DNA of 5,680 nucleotides from Spirochaetia bacterium (GCA_025997755.1 BNVA01000124.1:1-5680); one strand, 5' to 3'. Counted from the stretch's first letter, positions 1 through 5,124 are shown. Program-made: numbers and translations. The notes: a model not told the origin generated them from the letters alone.

Positions 1-14
1 ATTTGCTTTCTACT

Positions 15-27
15 GTACATGATGTAC
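15..27. repeat. Short perfect palindrome, possible protein-binding site
   Basis: The arms GTACAT (15-20) and ATGTAC (22-27) are perfect inverted complements around one central G. The site lies at the window's left edge, inside what may be the end of a gene that starts outside, because the frame beginning at base 1 stays open to a TAA at 31-33. Its role is unknown. Confidence 0.4.
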
Positions 28-34
28 CTGTAAC

Positions 35-53
35 TCTTCCGCGTCGCGGAAGA
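35..53. repeat. Short G/C-rich hairpin, possibly end of an upstream transcript
   Basis: TCTTCCGCG (35-43) and CGCGGAAGA (45-53) form a perfect 9-base inverted repeat around a single T. As RNA it would make a tight hairpin. No run of T follows, so it is not a convincing intrinsic terminator. It could be an operator, or a stem that protects the 3' end of a transcript entering from the left. Confidence 0.4.
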
Positions 54-59
54 AATCGC

Positions 60-119
60 CATGGTTAGTTTTTTACATGGCACACAGGCTCCTTCATGGT
101 TAGTTTTTTACACGGCGCA
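60..119. repeat. Two near-identical 25-base direct repeats, 35 bases apart
   Basis: Copy 1 runs from 60 to 84 and copy 2 from 95 to 119. They share CATGGTTAGTTTTTTACA, then a T or C, then GGC, an A or G, and CA; only two positions differ. The second copy contains the TTTACA box of the promoter candidate of the aminopeptidase gene, so the pair could bind a regulator. Spaced repeats of this kind also occur at the ends of IS21-like elements, so this could be the scar of one. The sequence does not decide between the two. Confidence 0.75.
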
Positions 120-134
120 TCACGGGGTTATAAG
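107..134 (+). promoter_or_regulatory. Candidate sigma-70 promoter of the aminopeptidase gene
   Basis: A -35 box TTTACA (107-112, five of six consensus bases) and a -10 box TATAAG (129-134, five of six) are separated by 16 bases. Transcription would start near 141, leaving a leader of about 30 bases rich in T before the ATG at 170. The -35 box lies inside the second direct repeat, which would make it accessible to a repressor or activator that binds the repeats. Confidence 0.5.
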
Positions 135-169
135 TTGTGTTTTTTTTGTACGGGCATTAGACTTATGGC

Positions 170-1279
170 ATGAATAATGATATTAACGAAGCACTGCAAA
201 AAAGTGCGCGCATAGCGGTAAAAGATGTGTTAAATGTTCGTCAGTGTGAACAGGTACTCATAATAAGCAATCCGCAGACGGATGTTTCGCTTATCTCGCA
301 GGCGCTGTTTGATGCGGCAATAGAATACGGTGCAAAGCCCGTATTGATGTTTCAAAGTGAAAAAACGCAGATGGATTTTGCAGAGCCTTCGGTTATTGCC
401 GCTTTTGGTGCAAAACCGGAAGTTGTGGTCTCGCTTAGTTCCGGCAAGCTGGGCAAGGACGAAAAAGGGATCGCCGGTGAATATGTTATGGACGGAAAAA
501 CCTACGACCATATTTTTCATCTTTTGCAGTATGGGTATAAATGCTGCCGGGCTTTTTGGTCTCCGTCGGTAACGCTGGAATCCTTTATCAGAACTGTCCC
601 CATTGACTATACGCTTTTAAAAAAACGCTGTTCCGCAATCGGCTCGGTTTTGGATAAGGCGGTAAGTGTTAAAATCAAAGCGCCGGGAGGCACGGATATA
701 AACATAGGATTGCGCGGGCGTATGAGTAAATGCGATGACGGTGATTTTTCCACCCCGGGCTCGGGCGGAAACCTGCCCGCAGGCGAAACTTTTATAAGTC
801 CGGAAAATGGCACGGCGGATGGTATAATTGCTTTTGACGGTTCAATCAGCCTCCATGACAGCGATATACTGATTCATACCCCCATAGTCTGCACGGTGAA
901 AAAAGGCTTTGTTACGGAAATTCGAGGCAGTTTTGAAGCCGCCTCTTTGCAGGAGACCATAGTTCTTGCCGAAAAAAATTCCATTGAATTTGAAAGTACA
1001 GGCAAAATTCTTGCCGGAATGGGAGAAATTTACCGGCGGAATGCCAGAAATATCGGCGAATTGGGCATAGGACTAAATCCGGCGGCACGGATAAGCGGGA
1101 ATATGCTTGAAGATGAAAAAGCCTTTAATACCTGCCATTTTGCAATAGGCCAAAACTACGATGAAGACGCGCCCTGCCTTATACATCTTGACGGCTTGGT
1201 AAAAAAGCCGACTATCACGGCAGCACTGGAAGACGGCAGCGAAATTATCATAGAAAAAGACGGAATTTTAATTGAATGA
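170..1279 (+). CDS. M29-family metallo-aminopeptidase (leucyl aminopeptidase / AmpS-AmpT type)
   Basis: The 369-residue product looks like a complete cytosolic aminopeptidase of peptidase family M29, enzymes that use a pair of divalent metal ions to remove N-terminal residues from peptides. Family landmarks are in the right order in the C-terminal half: NLPAGE (201-206), PENGTADG (211-218), FDGS (222-225), GELGIGLNP (296-304), EDEK (314-317), TCHFAIG (321-327) and IHLDG (338-342). The Glu, His and Asp residues in these blocks, notably E297, H323, H339 and D341, are the likely metal ligands and catalytic residues by family knowledge. The N-terminal half is the more variable domain. There is no signal peptide or membrane segment. 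The length is a little below the usual size of about 370-410 residues. The ATG at 170 has no clear Shine-Dalgarno sequence, and an ATG at 165 leads straight to a stop. It stands alone and looks like a housekeeping gene. Family assignment is secure; the substrate preference is not. Confidence 0.9.
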   Translation: MNNDINEALQKSARIAVKDVLNVRQCEQVLIISNPQTDVSLISQALFDAAIEYGAKPVLMFQSEKTQMDFAEPSVIAAFGAKPEVVVSLSSGKLGKDEKGIAGEYVMDGKTYDHIFHLLQYGYKCCRAFWSPSVTLESFIRTVPIDYTLLKKRCSAIGSVLDKAVSVKIKAPGGTDINIGLRGRMSKCDDGDFSTPGSGGNLPAGETFISPENGTADGIIAFDGSISLHDSDILIHTPIVCTVKKGFVTEIRGSFEAASLQETIVLAEKNSIEFESTGKILAGMGEIYRRNARNIGELGIGLNPAARISGNMLEDEKAFNTCHFAIGQNYDEDAPCLIHLDGLVKKPTITAALEDGSEIIIEKDGILIE

Positions 1280-1286
1280 ACTACCG

Positions 1287-1308
1287 CGCTGCGAATAAAC
1301 AGCGTTTT
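1287..1308 (+). terminator. Weak intrinsic terminator candidate after the aminopeptidase gene
   Basis: CGCTG (1287-1291) and CAGCG (1300-1304) form a 5-base stem with an 8-base loop, followed by TTTT (1305-1308). It begins 8 bases after the aminopeptidase stop codon. Position and T run fit a terminator, but the stem is short, so readthrough into the structured element at 1327 is possible. Confidence 0.4.
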
Positions 1309-1326
1309 CGTCTGTACAAAAAGAAA

Positions 1327-1400
1327 CCCCCCGGGAAAAGGAGGTGATGAAACCCGGGGGGCAGGTTGACTACGGCGAAAAAACTTCTAAAAAACCGTAG
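1327..1400 (+). other. Structured RNA element: G/C-clamped hairpin with Shine-Dalgarno loop, then a second hairpin
   Basis: Hairpin 1 has perfect 9-base arms, CCCCCCGGG (1327-1335) and CCCGGGGGG (1353-1361), and a 17-base loop. The loop contains AAAGGAGGTGAT (1337-1348), which is complementary to the usual 3' end of bacterial 16S rRNA. Hairpin 2 pairs CTACGG (1370-1375) with CCGTAG (1395-1400) around an A/T-rich loop. Such an arrangement could offer a ribosome-binding site in a stable loop, act as a leader or attenuator, or be part of a small RNA. I do not recognise a named RNA family. The structure itself is clear; its function is not. Confidence 0.5.
1347..1400 (+). CDS. Possible 17-residue peptide (MKPGGQVDYGEKTSKKP)
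   Basis: An ATG at 1347, within the loop of the G/C-clamped hairpin, opens a frame of 17 codons that ends at TAG 1398-1400, exactly the last bases of hairpin 2. GGAGG (1340-1344) is only 2 bases from the ATG, closer than normal for good initiation, so translation is doubtful. A rival frame begins at TTG 1366 and encodes about 19 residues rich in Lys, Ser and His. Either could be a leader peptide, or the whole element could be non-coding. Confidence 0.25.
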   Translation: MKPGGQVDYGEKTSKKP

Positions 1401-1436
1401 CCACAGTCACATACACTTAGGATAACCATAAAGCCG

Positions 1437-1464
1437 AAAAAAGTCAAGAAAAAAAACTTTTTTT
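1437..1464 (+). terminator. A/T-rich hairpin with T run, possible terminator
   Basis: AAAAAAG (1437-1443) can pair with CTTTTTT (1457-1463), and T continues to 1464. It lies about 40 bases after the structured element and could end a short transcript from it. The stem is almost all A-T pairs, which is weak for an intrinsic terminator. Confidence 0.3.
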
Positions 1465-1538
1465 GTCAAAAAAATTAAACCGCGAAGAAATGTAAAGAGA
1501 TTGATGAATGGAATCCCTGTCATATTTGCAGGGGCTTT

Positions 1539-1700
1539 ATGCGGCCAAGAAGACTTGAACATACTTTGGCCCAACCTAATTCTTTACTGTATAAAGACTT
1601 ACGGAACTTAAAAAGCAATATGGTACATAAATTGTACATTGACCCCAAGAAGCATATATCATACTTTGGGGCACCATCTTCCTCCACTACTATAGTATAA
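1539..1700 (+). CDS. Unrecognised short frame of 53 codons, possibly a gene remnant
   Basis: AGGGG (1530-1534) lies 4 bases before an ATG at 1539, which opens a 53-codon frame ending at TAA 1698-1700. After that stop the same frame stays open for another 30 codons, to 1793. This might mean an older gene of about 84 codons now broken by one stop. The product is basic at its start (MRPRRLEH) and matches nothing I know. The opposite strand is also open across much of this stretch, so either strand may be open by chance. Two short inverted repeats lie inside it: GTACA/TGTAC (1623-1637) and CCCCAA/TTGGGG (1643-1671). Confidence 0.2.
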   Translation: MRPRRLEHTLAQPNSLLYKDLRNLKSNMVHKLYIDPKKHISYFGAPSSSTTIV

Positions 1701-1757
1701 CCCCAATTCGGCTTCTTTATCAAGTGCGGGGGCCAAGCAAACTCCCAATCATACCCA

Positions 1758-1786
1758 TTGAATCAAACCGTTGTTTTTCCTATAAT
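1758..1786 (+). promoter_or_regulatory. Strong sigma-70 promoter of the DUF2281 gene
   Basis: TTGAAT (1758-1763) and a perfect TATAAT (1781-1786) are separated by the ideal 17 bases. Transcription would start near 1793, only about 12 bases before the ATG at 1805. This supports the 1805 start and argues against the longer frame from GTG 1724, whose first codons would lie upstream of the transcript. Confidence 0.7.
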
Positions 1787-1804
1787 TCAGTAAATGAGAG
1801 AATT

Positions 1805-2083
1805 ATGTCTGATGCCGAATTGCTTTTGAAGGAAATTGAGGCACTTCCAGCTAATTATATGGGTGAAATCCTCGACTTTGTGAGGTATCTCAAACATAAA
1901 GCCTCATCACTGGAGGTAAAAGAGAGCCGGGAAAAGAAGCCCTCCCTTGCCCAAACAACGGAATCGCTTTGGGAACTCTGCAAAGACGCTTCTCTTACTG
2001 TTGATAGTTATATTGAAGAGCGCCATGCAGAAACGGAACGAGAAATAAATCCGCAACGGCAGTCACAACTTTCAATCTCTTGA
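1805..2083 (+). CDS. DUF2281-type antitoxin-like protein, toxin not seen
   Basis: The product from ATG 1805 has 92 residues. Its first part, roughly residues 5-33 (LLKEIEALPANYMGEILDF and on to VRYLKHK), is typical of DUF2281 proteins, small acidic helical proteins often encoded beside PIN-domain toxins. A polar linker follows. A second helix-forming stretch near residues 55-75, with SLWELCKD and LTVDSYIEERHAE, resembles the part by which such antitoxins bind a toxin. The frame could be extended back to GTG 1724, but the promoter at 1758-1786 lies inside that extension and the added residues do not look like the family, so I choose 1805. GAGAG just upstream is a weak ribosome-binding site. 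A PIN toxin would normally follow directly; instead a broken HTH gene follows 31 bases later. Family membership is fairly likely; antitoxin function is inference. Confidence 0.65.
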   Translation: MSDAELLLKEIEALPANYMGEILDFVRYLKHKASSLEVKESREKKPSLAQTTESLWELCKDASLTVDSYIEERHAETEREINPQRQSQLSIS

Positions 2084-2110
2084 CACCCCCTATTAAATAG
2101 GGCGTATTAA
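2080..2110 (+). promoter_or_regulatory. Promoter with internal palindromic operator, before the broken HTH gene
   Basis: TTGACA (2080-2085), a perfect -35 box, overlaps the stop codon of the DUF2281 gene. TATTAA (2105-2110) is the likely -10 box, 19 bases away. Between them lies a perfect palindrome, CCCTATT-A-AATAGGG (2088-2102). An operator wedged between the promoter boxes is the usual layout for autorepression by HigA-type antitoxins, and the next gene is such a regulator. The spacer is longer than the ideal 17 bases. Confidence 0.65.
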
Positions 2111-2114
2111 CACA

Positions 2115-2417
2115 ATGAGCGTATATGAAAGTATTACATAGGGCTTAAATGAAGCGGCTGATTATCAGCAAGGGAAATTGAAAATCCGAAAAATAAAAGT
2201 ATAAATCAAGCCCGTAGAAAGTTTTAACACCGAAGACATCAAAACCATTCGACAAAAAACAGGATTGAGCCAAGTGGTTTTCGCCGGTTCTCTTGGGGTT
2301 TCTCCCAAAACAGTTGAAGCATGGGAAGATGGCCGGAACAAGCCGGAAGGGGCTTCCCATCGACTCCTTGAGATTGTCCGTGATAATCCTGATTTTTTAA
2401 GACAGTTTCAGGTATAA
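2115..2417 (+). pseudogene. HigA/NadS-type helix-turn-helix antitoxin, broken by two in-frame stops
   Basis: One reading frame runs from ATG 2115 (MSVYESIT) to TAA 2415-2417, about 100 codons, and matches the full length of the HigA/NadS-like antitoxins. These carry an N-terminal MSVYESI, a GLNEA motif, a Xre-type DNA-binding domain and a C-terminal tail. The frame is interrupted by TAG at 2139 (between T and GLNEA) and TAA at 2202 (between KIRKIKV and IKPVESF). The reading frame is kept across both, so these are point nonsense changes and not frameshifts. The helix-turn-helix part is intact: IKTIRQKTGLSQVVFAGSLG (2238-2297), then VSPKTVEAWEDGRNKPEG. No plausible restart lies downstream of the second stop. 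A partner HigB/RelE toxin is absent. Translation of a full protein is unlikely; readthrough of two different stop codons would be needed. Confidence 0.8.
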
Positions 2418-2514
2418 GCTAATGGAGAGCGGATTCCATTGAATTAGGCTATCAGATTTTTCAGTCGAAACCCATATCCTCTGTCCATCCTATCTGTCCT
2501 TGATTTTAGGGTAT

Positions 2515-2543
2515 TTAATTTATCCGGGCCAATTCTCTATAAT
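2515..2543 (+). promoter_or_regulatory. Promoter of the ParB-methyltransferase gene, suggesting a leaderless mRNA
   Basis: A perfect TATAAT (2538-2543) has a weak TTAATT (2515-2520) 17 bases upstream. The -10 box ends 6 bases before the ATG at 2550, so transcription would begin at or next to the start codon. No Shine-Dalgarno sequence is present, which fits a leaderless message. The gap from 2418 to here holds a small inverted repeat, AATGGA (2421-2426) with TCCATT (2435-2440), and nothing else that I recognise. Confidence 0.5.
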
Positions 2544-2549
2544 ATCCCT

Positions 2550-3869
2550 ATGGAAATCAACATCAATAAACGGTTCAAGGCACTATTCCGGCCTCTTACC
2601 GATGAGGAATATAACCAGTTGGAAGCAAACATCTTAAAGGAAGGTATCAGGGACCCGCTGGTTCTATGGGGTGATGTCCTTATTGACGGCCATAACCGAT
2701 ACAACATAGCCAAAAAACATAAATTGAAGTTTAAGACCGTTAAGATAGAGTTCAAGGATAAGACCGAAGCCGAGATCTTGATGCGGAACAACCAGAAGGG
2801 GAAGCGGAACCTCACCAAGTTGGAACAACTATACAACATCGGTAAGCTCTATGAATTGACTAAAAAGAAGCATGGTGGAACCGGCGCAAACCAATACACG
2901 AAGCAGACTCAACAAAATATAATGTCCGCTAATACCTCGACCATTTTAGCAGAGCAATATTTTATCAGCGAGAGAACCGTCCAGCGAGCGGCCGATTTTG
3001 TTAAGGAAGTGGATACCATAGGTGAAATCAACCCGGACATAAAGGACAAGCTCCTATCAGGAGCCATACGAGCAACCCAAAAAGACATCAAAATCCTTGC
3101 CAATATGGAACCTAAAAAGCAAAAGAAAATTATCAAGGTCTTGGAAGACTTACCGATTTTCTCACAAGCCAGGTCAAAAGTTGAAATTGAAATCTCAAAG
3201 GACGAAACAACAAAACAGACCATAAAAGAAATTAAGCGGAAGCCGCCGCTGATTTACAATATGGATTGTGTTGATTTTATAGAGACCTGTAAGCCCTATG
3301 ATTTACTTCTTACAGACCCGCCATACAGCACCGACATAAAGGACATTGATACCTTCGTTGGAAGATGGCTATATCCTGCGCTGGATAAACTGAAACCGAC
3401 AGGGGCGGCTTATATCTGTATAGGGGCCTATCCAAAAGAATTACAAGCCTATTTTACTACCAAAATCCCCAAGAATGTTGTTCTGAAACAGATTTTAGTA
3501 TGGTCTTATTTTAATGCTCCTATAGTTAAGAGGACTCACTACCGGCAAAACTATTGCCACATTCTCCTTTATTCCGGTAAGGAAGCGTCTATAAACATAA
3601 CAGACCCCGTTGAAGGCTGGGCGGTTTTTGAAGAGGATAAGCCTGATCCCCGGCGTGGAAACTGGTATCATGGATGGCAGAAGCCGATGAGCCTTGCTGA
3701 AAAGTTTATCAGACATTCAACGAAAAAGGGTGATCTGGTCGTGGATCCTTTTGTTGGAACCGGAACCTTTGTTCTGGCGGCATCCAAATTAGGCCGTGTT
3801 GGAATAGGCGCTGACATATCAGCGGAAAACCTAAAAATTGCCGAAAGCCGTGGCTGTCAAATTAAATAA
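2550..3869 (+). CDS. ParB-domain / DNA adenine or cytosine-N4 methyltransferase fusion
   Basis: The 439-residue protein joins two domains. Residues about 15-110 are a ParB/sulfiredoxin-like domain (EANILKEGIRDPLVLW, then DGHNR at 46-50). A helix-turn-helix-like stretch follows (ILAEQYFISERTVQRAADFV, 132-151), then a charged linker. From about 233 comes an N6-adenine/N4-cytosine methyltransferase that transfers a methyl group from S-adenosylmethionine to DNA: DPPY catalytic motif (256-259), the WQKP segment (376-379), then the cofactor-binding DPFVGTGT (399-406) and GIGADIS (418-424). The catalytic motif comes before the cofactor motif, as in beta-class enzymes. DPPY favours adenine as target, but cytosine-N4 is possible. 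Such fusions are common in phages, plasmids and integrative elements, where they protect or mark DNA. No restriction nuclease is seen nearby, so it looks like an orphan modification enzyme. The ATG at 2550 sits 7 bases after a TATAAT box. Confidence 0.9.
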   Translation: MEININKRFKALFRPLTDEEYNQLEANILKEGIRDPLVLWGDVLIDGHNRYNIAKKHKLKFKTVKIEFKDKTEAEILMRNNQKGKRNLTKLEQLYNIGKLYELTKKKHGGTGANQYTKQTQQNIMSANTSTILAEQYFISERTVQRAADFVKEVDTIGEINPDIKDKLLSGAIRATQKDIKILANMEPKKQKKIIKVLEDLPIFSQARSKVEIEISKDETTKQTIKEIKRKPPLIYNMDCVDFIETCKPYDLLLTDPPYSTDIKDIDTFVGRWLYPALDKLKPTGAAYICIGAYPKELQAYFTTKIPKNVVLKQILVWSYFNAPIVKRTHYRQNYCHILLYSGKEASINITDPVEGWAVFEEDKPDPRRGNWYHGWQKPMSLAEKFIRHSTKKGDLVVDPFVGTGTFVLAASKLGRVGIGADISAENLKIAESRGCQIK

Positions 3870-3927
3870 TCATTCCAAAACGATACCGCCTATTTAAGTT
3901 TATCTTTTTAGGAAACTGAAACCTTTA

Positions 3928-3941
3928 TGCTTACATAAGCA
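3928..3941. repeat. Inverted repeat just before the ribosome-binding site of the SSB gene
   Basis: TGCTTA (3928-3933) and TAAGCA (3936-3941) are perfect inverted complements around CA. The repeat ends 3 bases before the AGAGG ribosome-binding site at 3944. It could be a regulator's binding site or a small hairpin affecting translation. The rest of the gap from 3870 shows no clear promoter or terminator. Confidence 0.35.
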
Positions 3942-3953
3942 CCAGAGGTGTTT

Positions 3954-4292
3954 ATGAATAATCTTAATTCAGTTATAGTGGAAGGTGTGTTGGTCGAAAA
4001 GCCTGCCTTCCAAGACACAAATGGTAAGCCGTTTTGTAGTTTTTCCATTGCGTCAAATCAGTTCTCCCGGGTGAAGTCCAAGATCGAAAAAGAGGTTAGC
4101 CACTTCGATGTGGAAGCCTTTGGTAAGGTGGCGGAAAGTTGTCATAGGCTGGGACAACAAGGCCGGGGTGTCAGGGTGGTCGGACGGCTTCAACAGAAGA
4201 AATGGACGGATGTTAAAGGTAAGGCGCAGTCCAAAATCATCATAATAGCCGAGCATGTAGAGTTTCGGCCCGATTTTAAGGTGGCGAAATGA
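3954..4292 (+). CDS. Short single-stranded DNA-binding protein (SSB-like OB fold)
   Basis: The 112-residue product has the look of a bacterial SSB. It has an N-terminal strand MNNLNSVIVEGVL, a CSFSIASN segment near residues 28-35, HFDVEAFGKVAE near 51-62, RVVGRLQQKKW near 74-84, and IIIAEHVEFRPDF near the end. This is the order of an OB fold that coats single-stranded DNA during replication, repair or transfer. It is much shorter than chromosomal SSBs and ends right after the fold, with no flexible tail and no acidic C-terminal tip of the DDDIPF type that recruits partner proteins. AGAGG (3944-3948) is 5 bases from ATG 3954. A GTG at 3948 is in frame but overlaps that site, so 3954 is preferred. 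Its stop overlaps the next gene's start by 4 bases (ATGA), suggesting coupled translation. A mobile-element origin is likely. Confidence 0.85.
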   Translation: MNNLNSVIVEGVLVEKPAFQDTNGKPFCSFSIASNQFSRVKSKIEKEVSHFDVEAFGKVAESCHRLGQQGRGVRVVGRLQQKKWTDVKGKAQSKIIIIAEHVEFRPDFKVAK

Positions 4293-4747
4293 GCGACATT
4301 GTTTTACCTTCCGATGACTTAATCCGGTTCCTTCCAAAGTCCCAATACAAGGCTATGATGGAAACACCGGATGCTTTTGAATATGGAGTCAAACGGCTGA
4401 ATGCCATCGTAGCCAAGCTGCCGAACCTTTATGATACCGATGGACAGGCAAGACACCCGTTGAGCCTTCATTATTTTGTCGGCGGCTGTGATTGGTATAT
4501 CGCCGAATACTCCAAGGAGGAAGACATCTTCTTCGGTTACGCCATCCTCAACAATGACCTCCACAACTCTGAATGGGGCTACATTAGCAGGGCCGAAATC
4601 ATCAGCCTTGAAATCCCTGAAAGGCACCTTATGATAAACCTTGACCTTTATTGCCACGCGGAAACCATAGAGGATGCACTCTTCAAGAAAGACCCTAAAC
4701 ATTTCTGGAAATATGGCTTTTCGGTGGTCGAGAAGGACAAAAATTAA
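4289..4747 (+). CDS. DUF2958 family protein
   Basis: The 152-residue product resembles the DUF2958 family, soluble proteins of unknown function found often on plasmids, phages and integrative elements. The supporting stretch is residues about 57-105: HPLSLHYFVGGCDWYIAEY, then EEDIFFGYAILNND, then EWGYISRAEI. These match the family's pattern of an aromatic strand, a WY-AEY core, an FFGY strand and a GY-S-EI segment. There are no membrane segments or catalytic motifs that I can name. Its ATG lies within the last codons of the SSB gene (ATGA overlap), so the two are probably translated together and share a promoter. A long hairpin at 4750-4783 begins 3 bases after its stop codon and could end the transcript. 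The N-terminal 50 residues are less typical and may be an added segment. Confidence 0.7.
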   Translation: MSDIVLPSDDLIRFLPKSQYKAMMETPDAFEYGVKRLNAIVAKLPNLYDTDGQARHPLSLHYFVGGCDWYIAEYSKEEDIFFGYAILNNDLHNSEWGYISRAEIISLEIPERHLMINLDLYCHAETIEDALFKKDPKHFWKYGFSVVEKDKN

Positions 4748-4749
4748 TT

Positions 4750-4783
4750 ATTAGTGGTATCCTGATAATAGGATACCACTAAT
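4750..4783 (+). terminator. Long perfect hairpin, terminator or leader of the following gene
   Basis: ATTAGTGGTATCCT (4750-4763) and AGGATACCACTAAT (4770-4783) form a perfect 14-base stem with a 6-base loop (GATAAT), followed by TTT. It lies between the DUF2958 stop and the next ATG at 4790, with only 6 bases left before that ATG. It may end the SSB-DUF2958 transcript, or it may control the small gene that follows. A decayed version of the same hairpin lies before the third gene copy at 5461. Confidence 0.65.
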
Positions 4784-4784
4784 T
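4778..4784 (+). promoter_or_regulatory. ACTAATT start-site motif, copy 1
   Basis: ACTAATT lies 5 bases upstream of ATG 4790, where a Shine-Dalgarno sequence would normally be. The same seven bases occur 4 bases before the ATGs at 5125 and 5461. The motif overlaps the right arm of the hairpin at 4750-4783. Confidence 0.45.
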
Positions 4785-4789
4785 TTAAT

Positions 4790-5080
4790 ATGAGAAAAAG
4801 AGGAATACAGTATTATTATGATAAAGTTCCAAACACAAAGCGGGAGTCGAATGCTGATACTCTTGGGGGTATGATACAGGACTTTAAGGACTTCAAAGAA
4901 GCCGTAAGAAACTACTATTTATCCGATTTGGAGATGAAAGAAAGACTGCCGATAACCTGGGGAAGGCTAACAAAAGGAATAACCAAATTAGACATTCATA
5001 ACATCAAGGTAGCGTTTCGTAATAAATTTCGTATGAGGTTTATTGAAGAACTGGATACGGACGATTATGAGTTAGATTAA
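4790..5080 (+). CDS. Unrecognised small protein, paralogue A of a tandem pair
   Basis: The 96-residue product matches no family I know. It starts basic (MRKRGIQYYYDKVP), is rich in Lys, Asp and aromatic residues, and ends acidic (TDDYELD). It has no membrane segment, signal peptide, zinc motif or obvious helix-turn-helix, and is probably a small soluble helical protein. It is a diverged paralogue of the next gene: YY...IP/VP near the start, a DF/DY-K segment in the middle, an LxxDxxxK motif (residues 44-51) and DDYELD at the end line up without large gaps. By my count the G+C content of 4801-5040 is about 37%, well below the roughly 49% in the DUF2958 gene, which suggests separate acquisition. 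There is no Shine-Dalgarno sequence; ACTAATT lies 5 bases before the ATG. Its place beside mobile-element genes would suit cargo such as a defence, anti-defence or toxin-antitoxin component, but nothing in the sequence shows which. Confidence 0.7.
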   Translation: MRKRGIQYYYDKVPNTKRESNADTLGGMIQDFKDFKEAVRNYYLSDLEMKERLPITWGRLTKGITKLDIHNIKVAFRNKFRMRFIEELDTDDYELD

Positions 5081-5085
5081 AACTT

Positions 5086-5101
5086 ATCATCGGCTTATGA
5101 T
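5086..5101. repeat. Small inverted repeat between paralogues A and B
   Basis: ATCAT (5086-5090) and ATGAT (5097-5101) can pair around a 6-base loop. It occupies the same place as the strong hairpin before gene A and the hairpin before the third copy, so it may be the weakened counterpart in unit B. Alone it would be unremarkable. Confidence 0.3.
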
Positions 5102-5113
5102 GGCTGTTTAATA

Positions 5114-5120
5114 ACTAATT
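5114..5120 (+). promoter_or_regulatory. ACTAATT start-site motif, copy 2
   Basis: ACTAATT lies 4 bases upstream of ATG 5125, in the same place as in the other two units. No Shine-Dalgarno sequence is present. Confidence 0.45.
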
Positions 5121-5124
5121 ATTT

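Noticed and set aside
60..119. CRISPR-like repeat pair
   Set aside because: There are only two copies, with a 10-base spacer and no cas genes; this is far from CRISPR spacing.
1505..1540. tRNA fragment or attachment site around the CCCTG/CAGGG hairpin
   Set aside because: No T-arm or acceptor stem can be built around it, and no second copy of the stretch was seen in the window.
1520..1723. Open frame of 67 codons on the minus strand
   Set aside because: It has no ribosome-binding site or recognisable domain and overlaps inverted repeats and a competing + strand frame. Its opening codons run against the promoter direction of the DUF2281 gene. Chance is the simplest explanation.
1724..1804. 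N-terminal extension of the DUF2281 protein from GTG 1724
   Set aside because: The strong TTGAAT/TATAAT promoter lies within it, no Shine-Dalgarno sequence precedes the GTG, and the extra residues do not resemble the family.
2537..3716. Several minus-strand frames opposite the ParB-methyltransferase gene
   Set aside because: They lie entirely opposite a gene with clear catalytic motifs and have no domain signatures of their own.
4319..4702. 127-codon minus-strand frame opposite the DUF2958 gene
   Set aside because: It mirrors a coding region on the + strand and its translation has no recognisable motif; the + strand protein matches a family and is coupled to the SSB gene.
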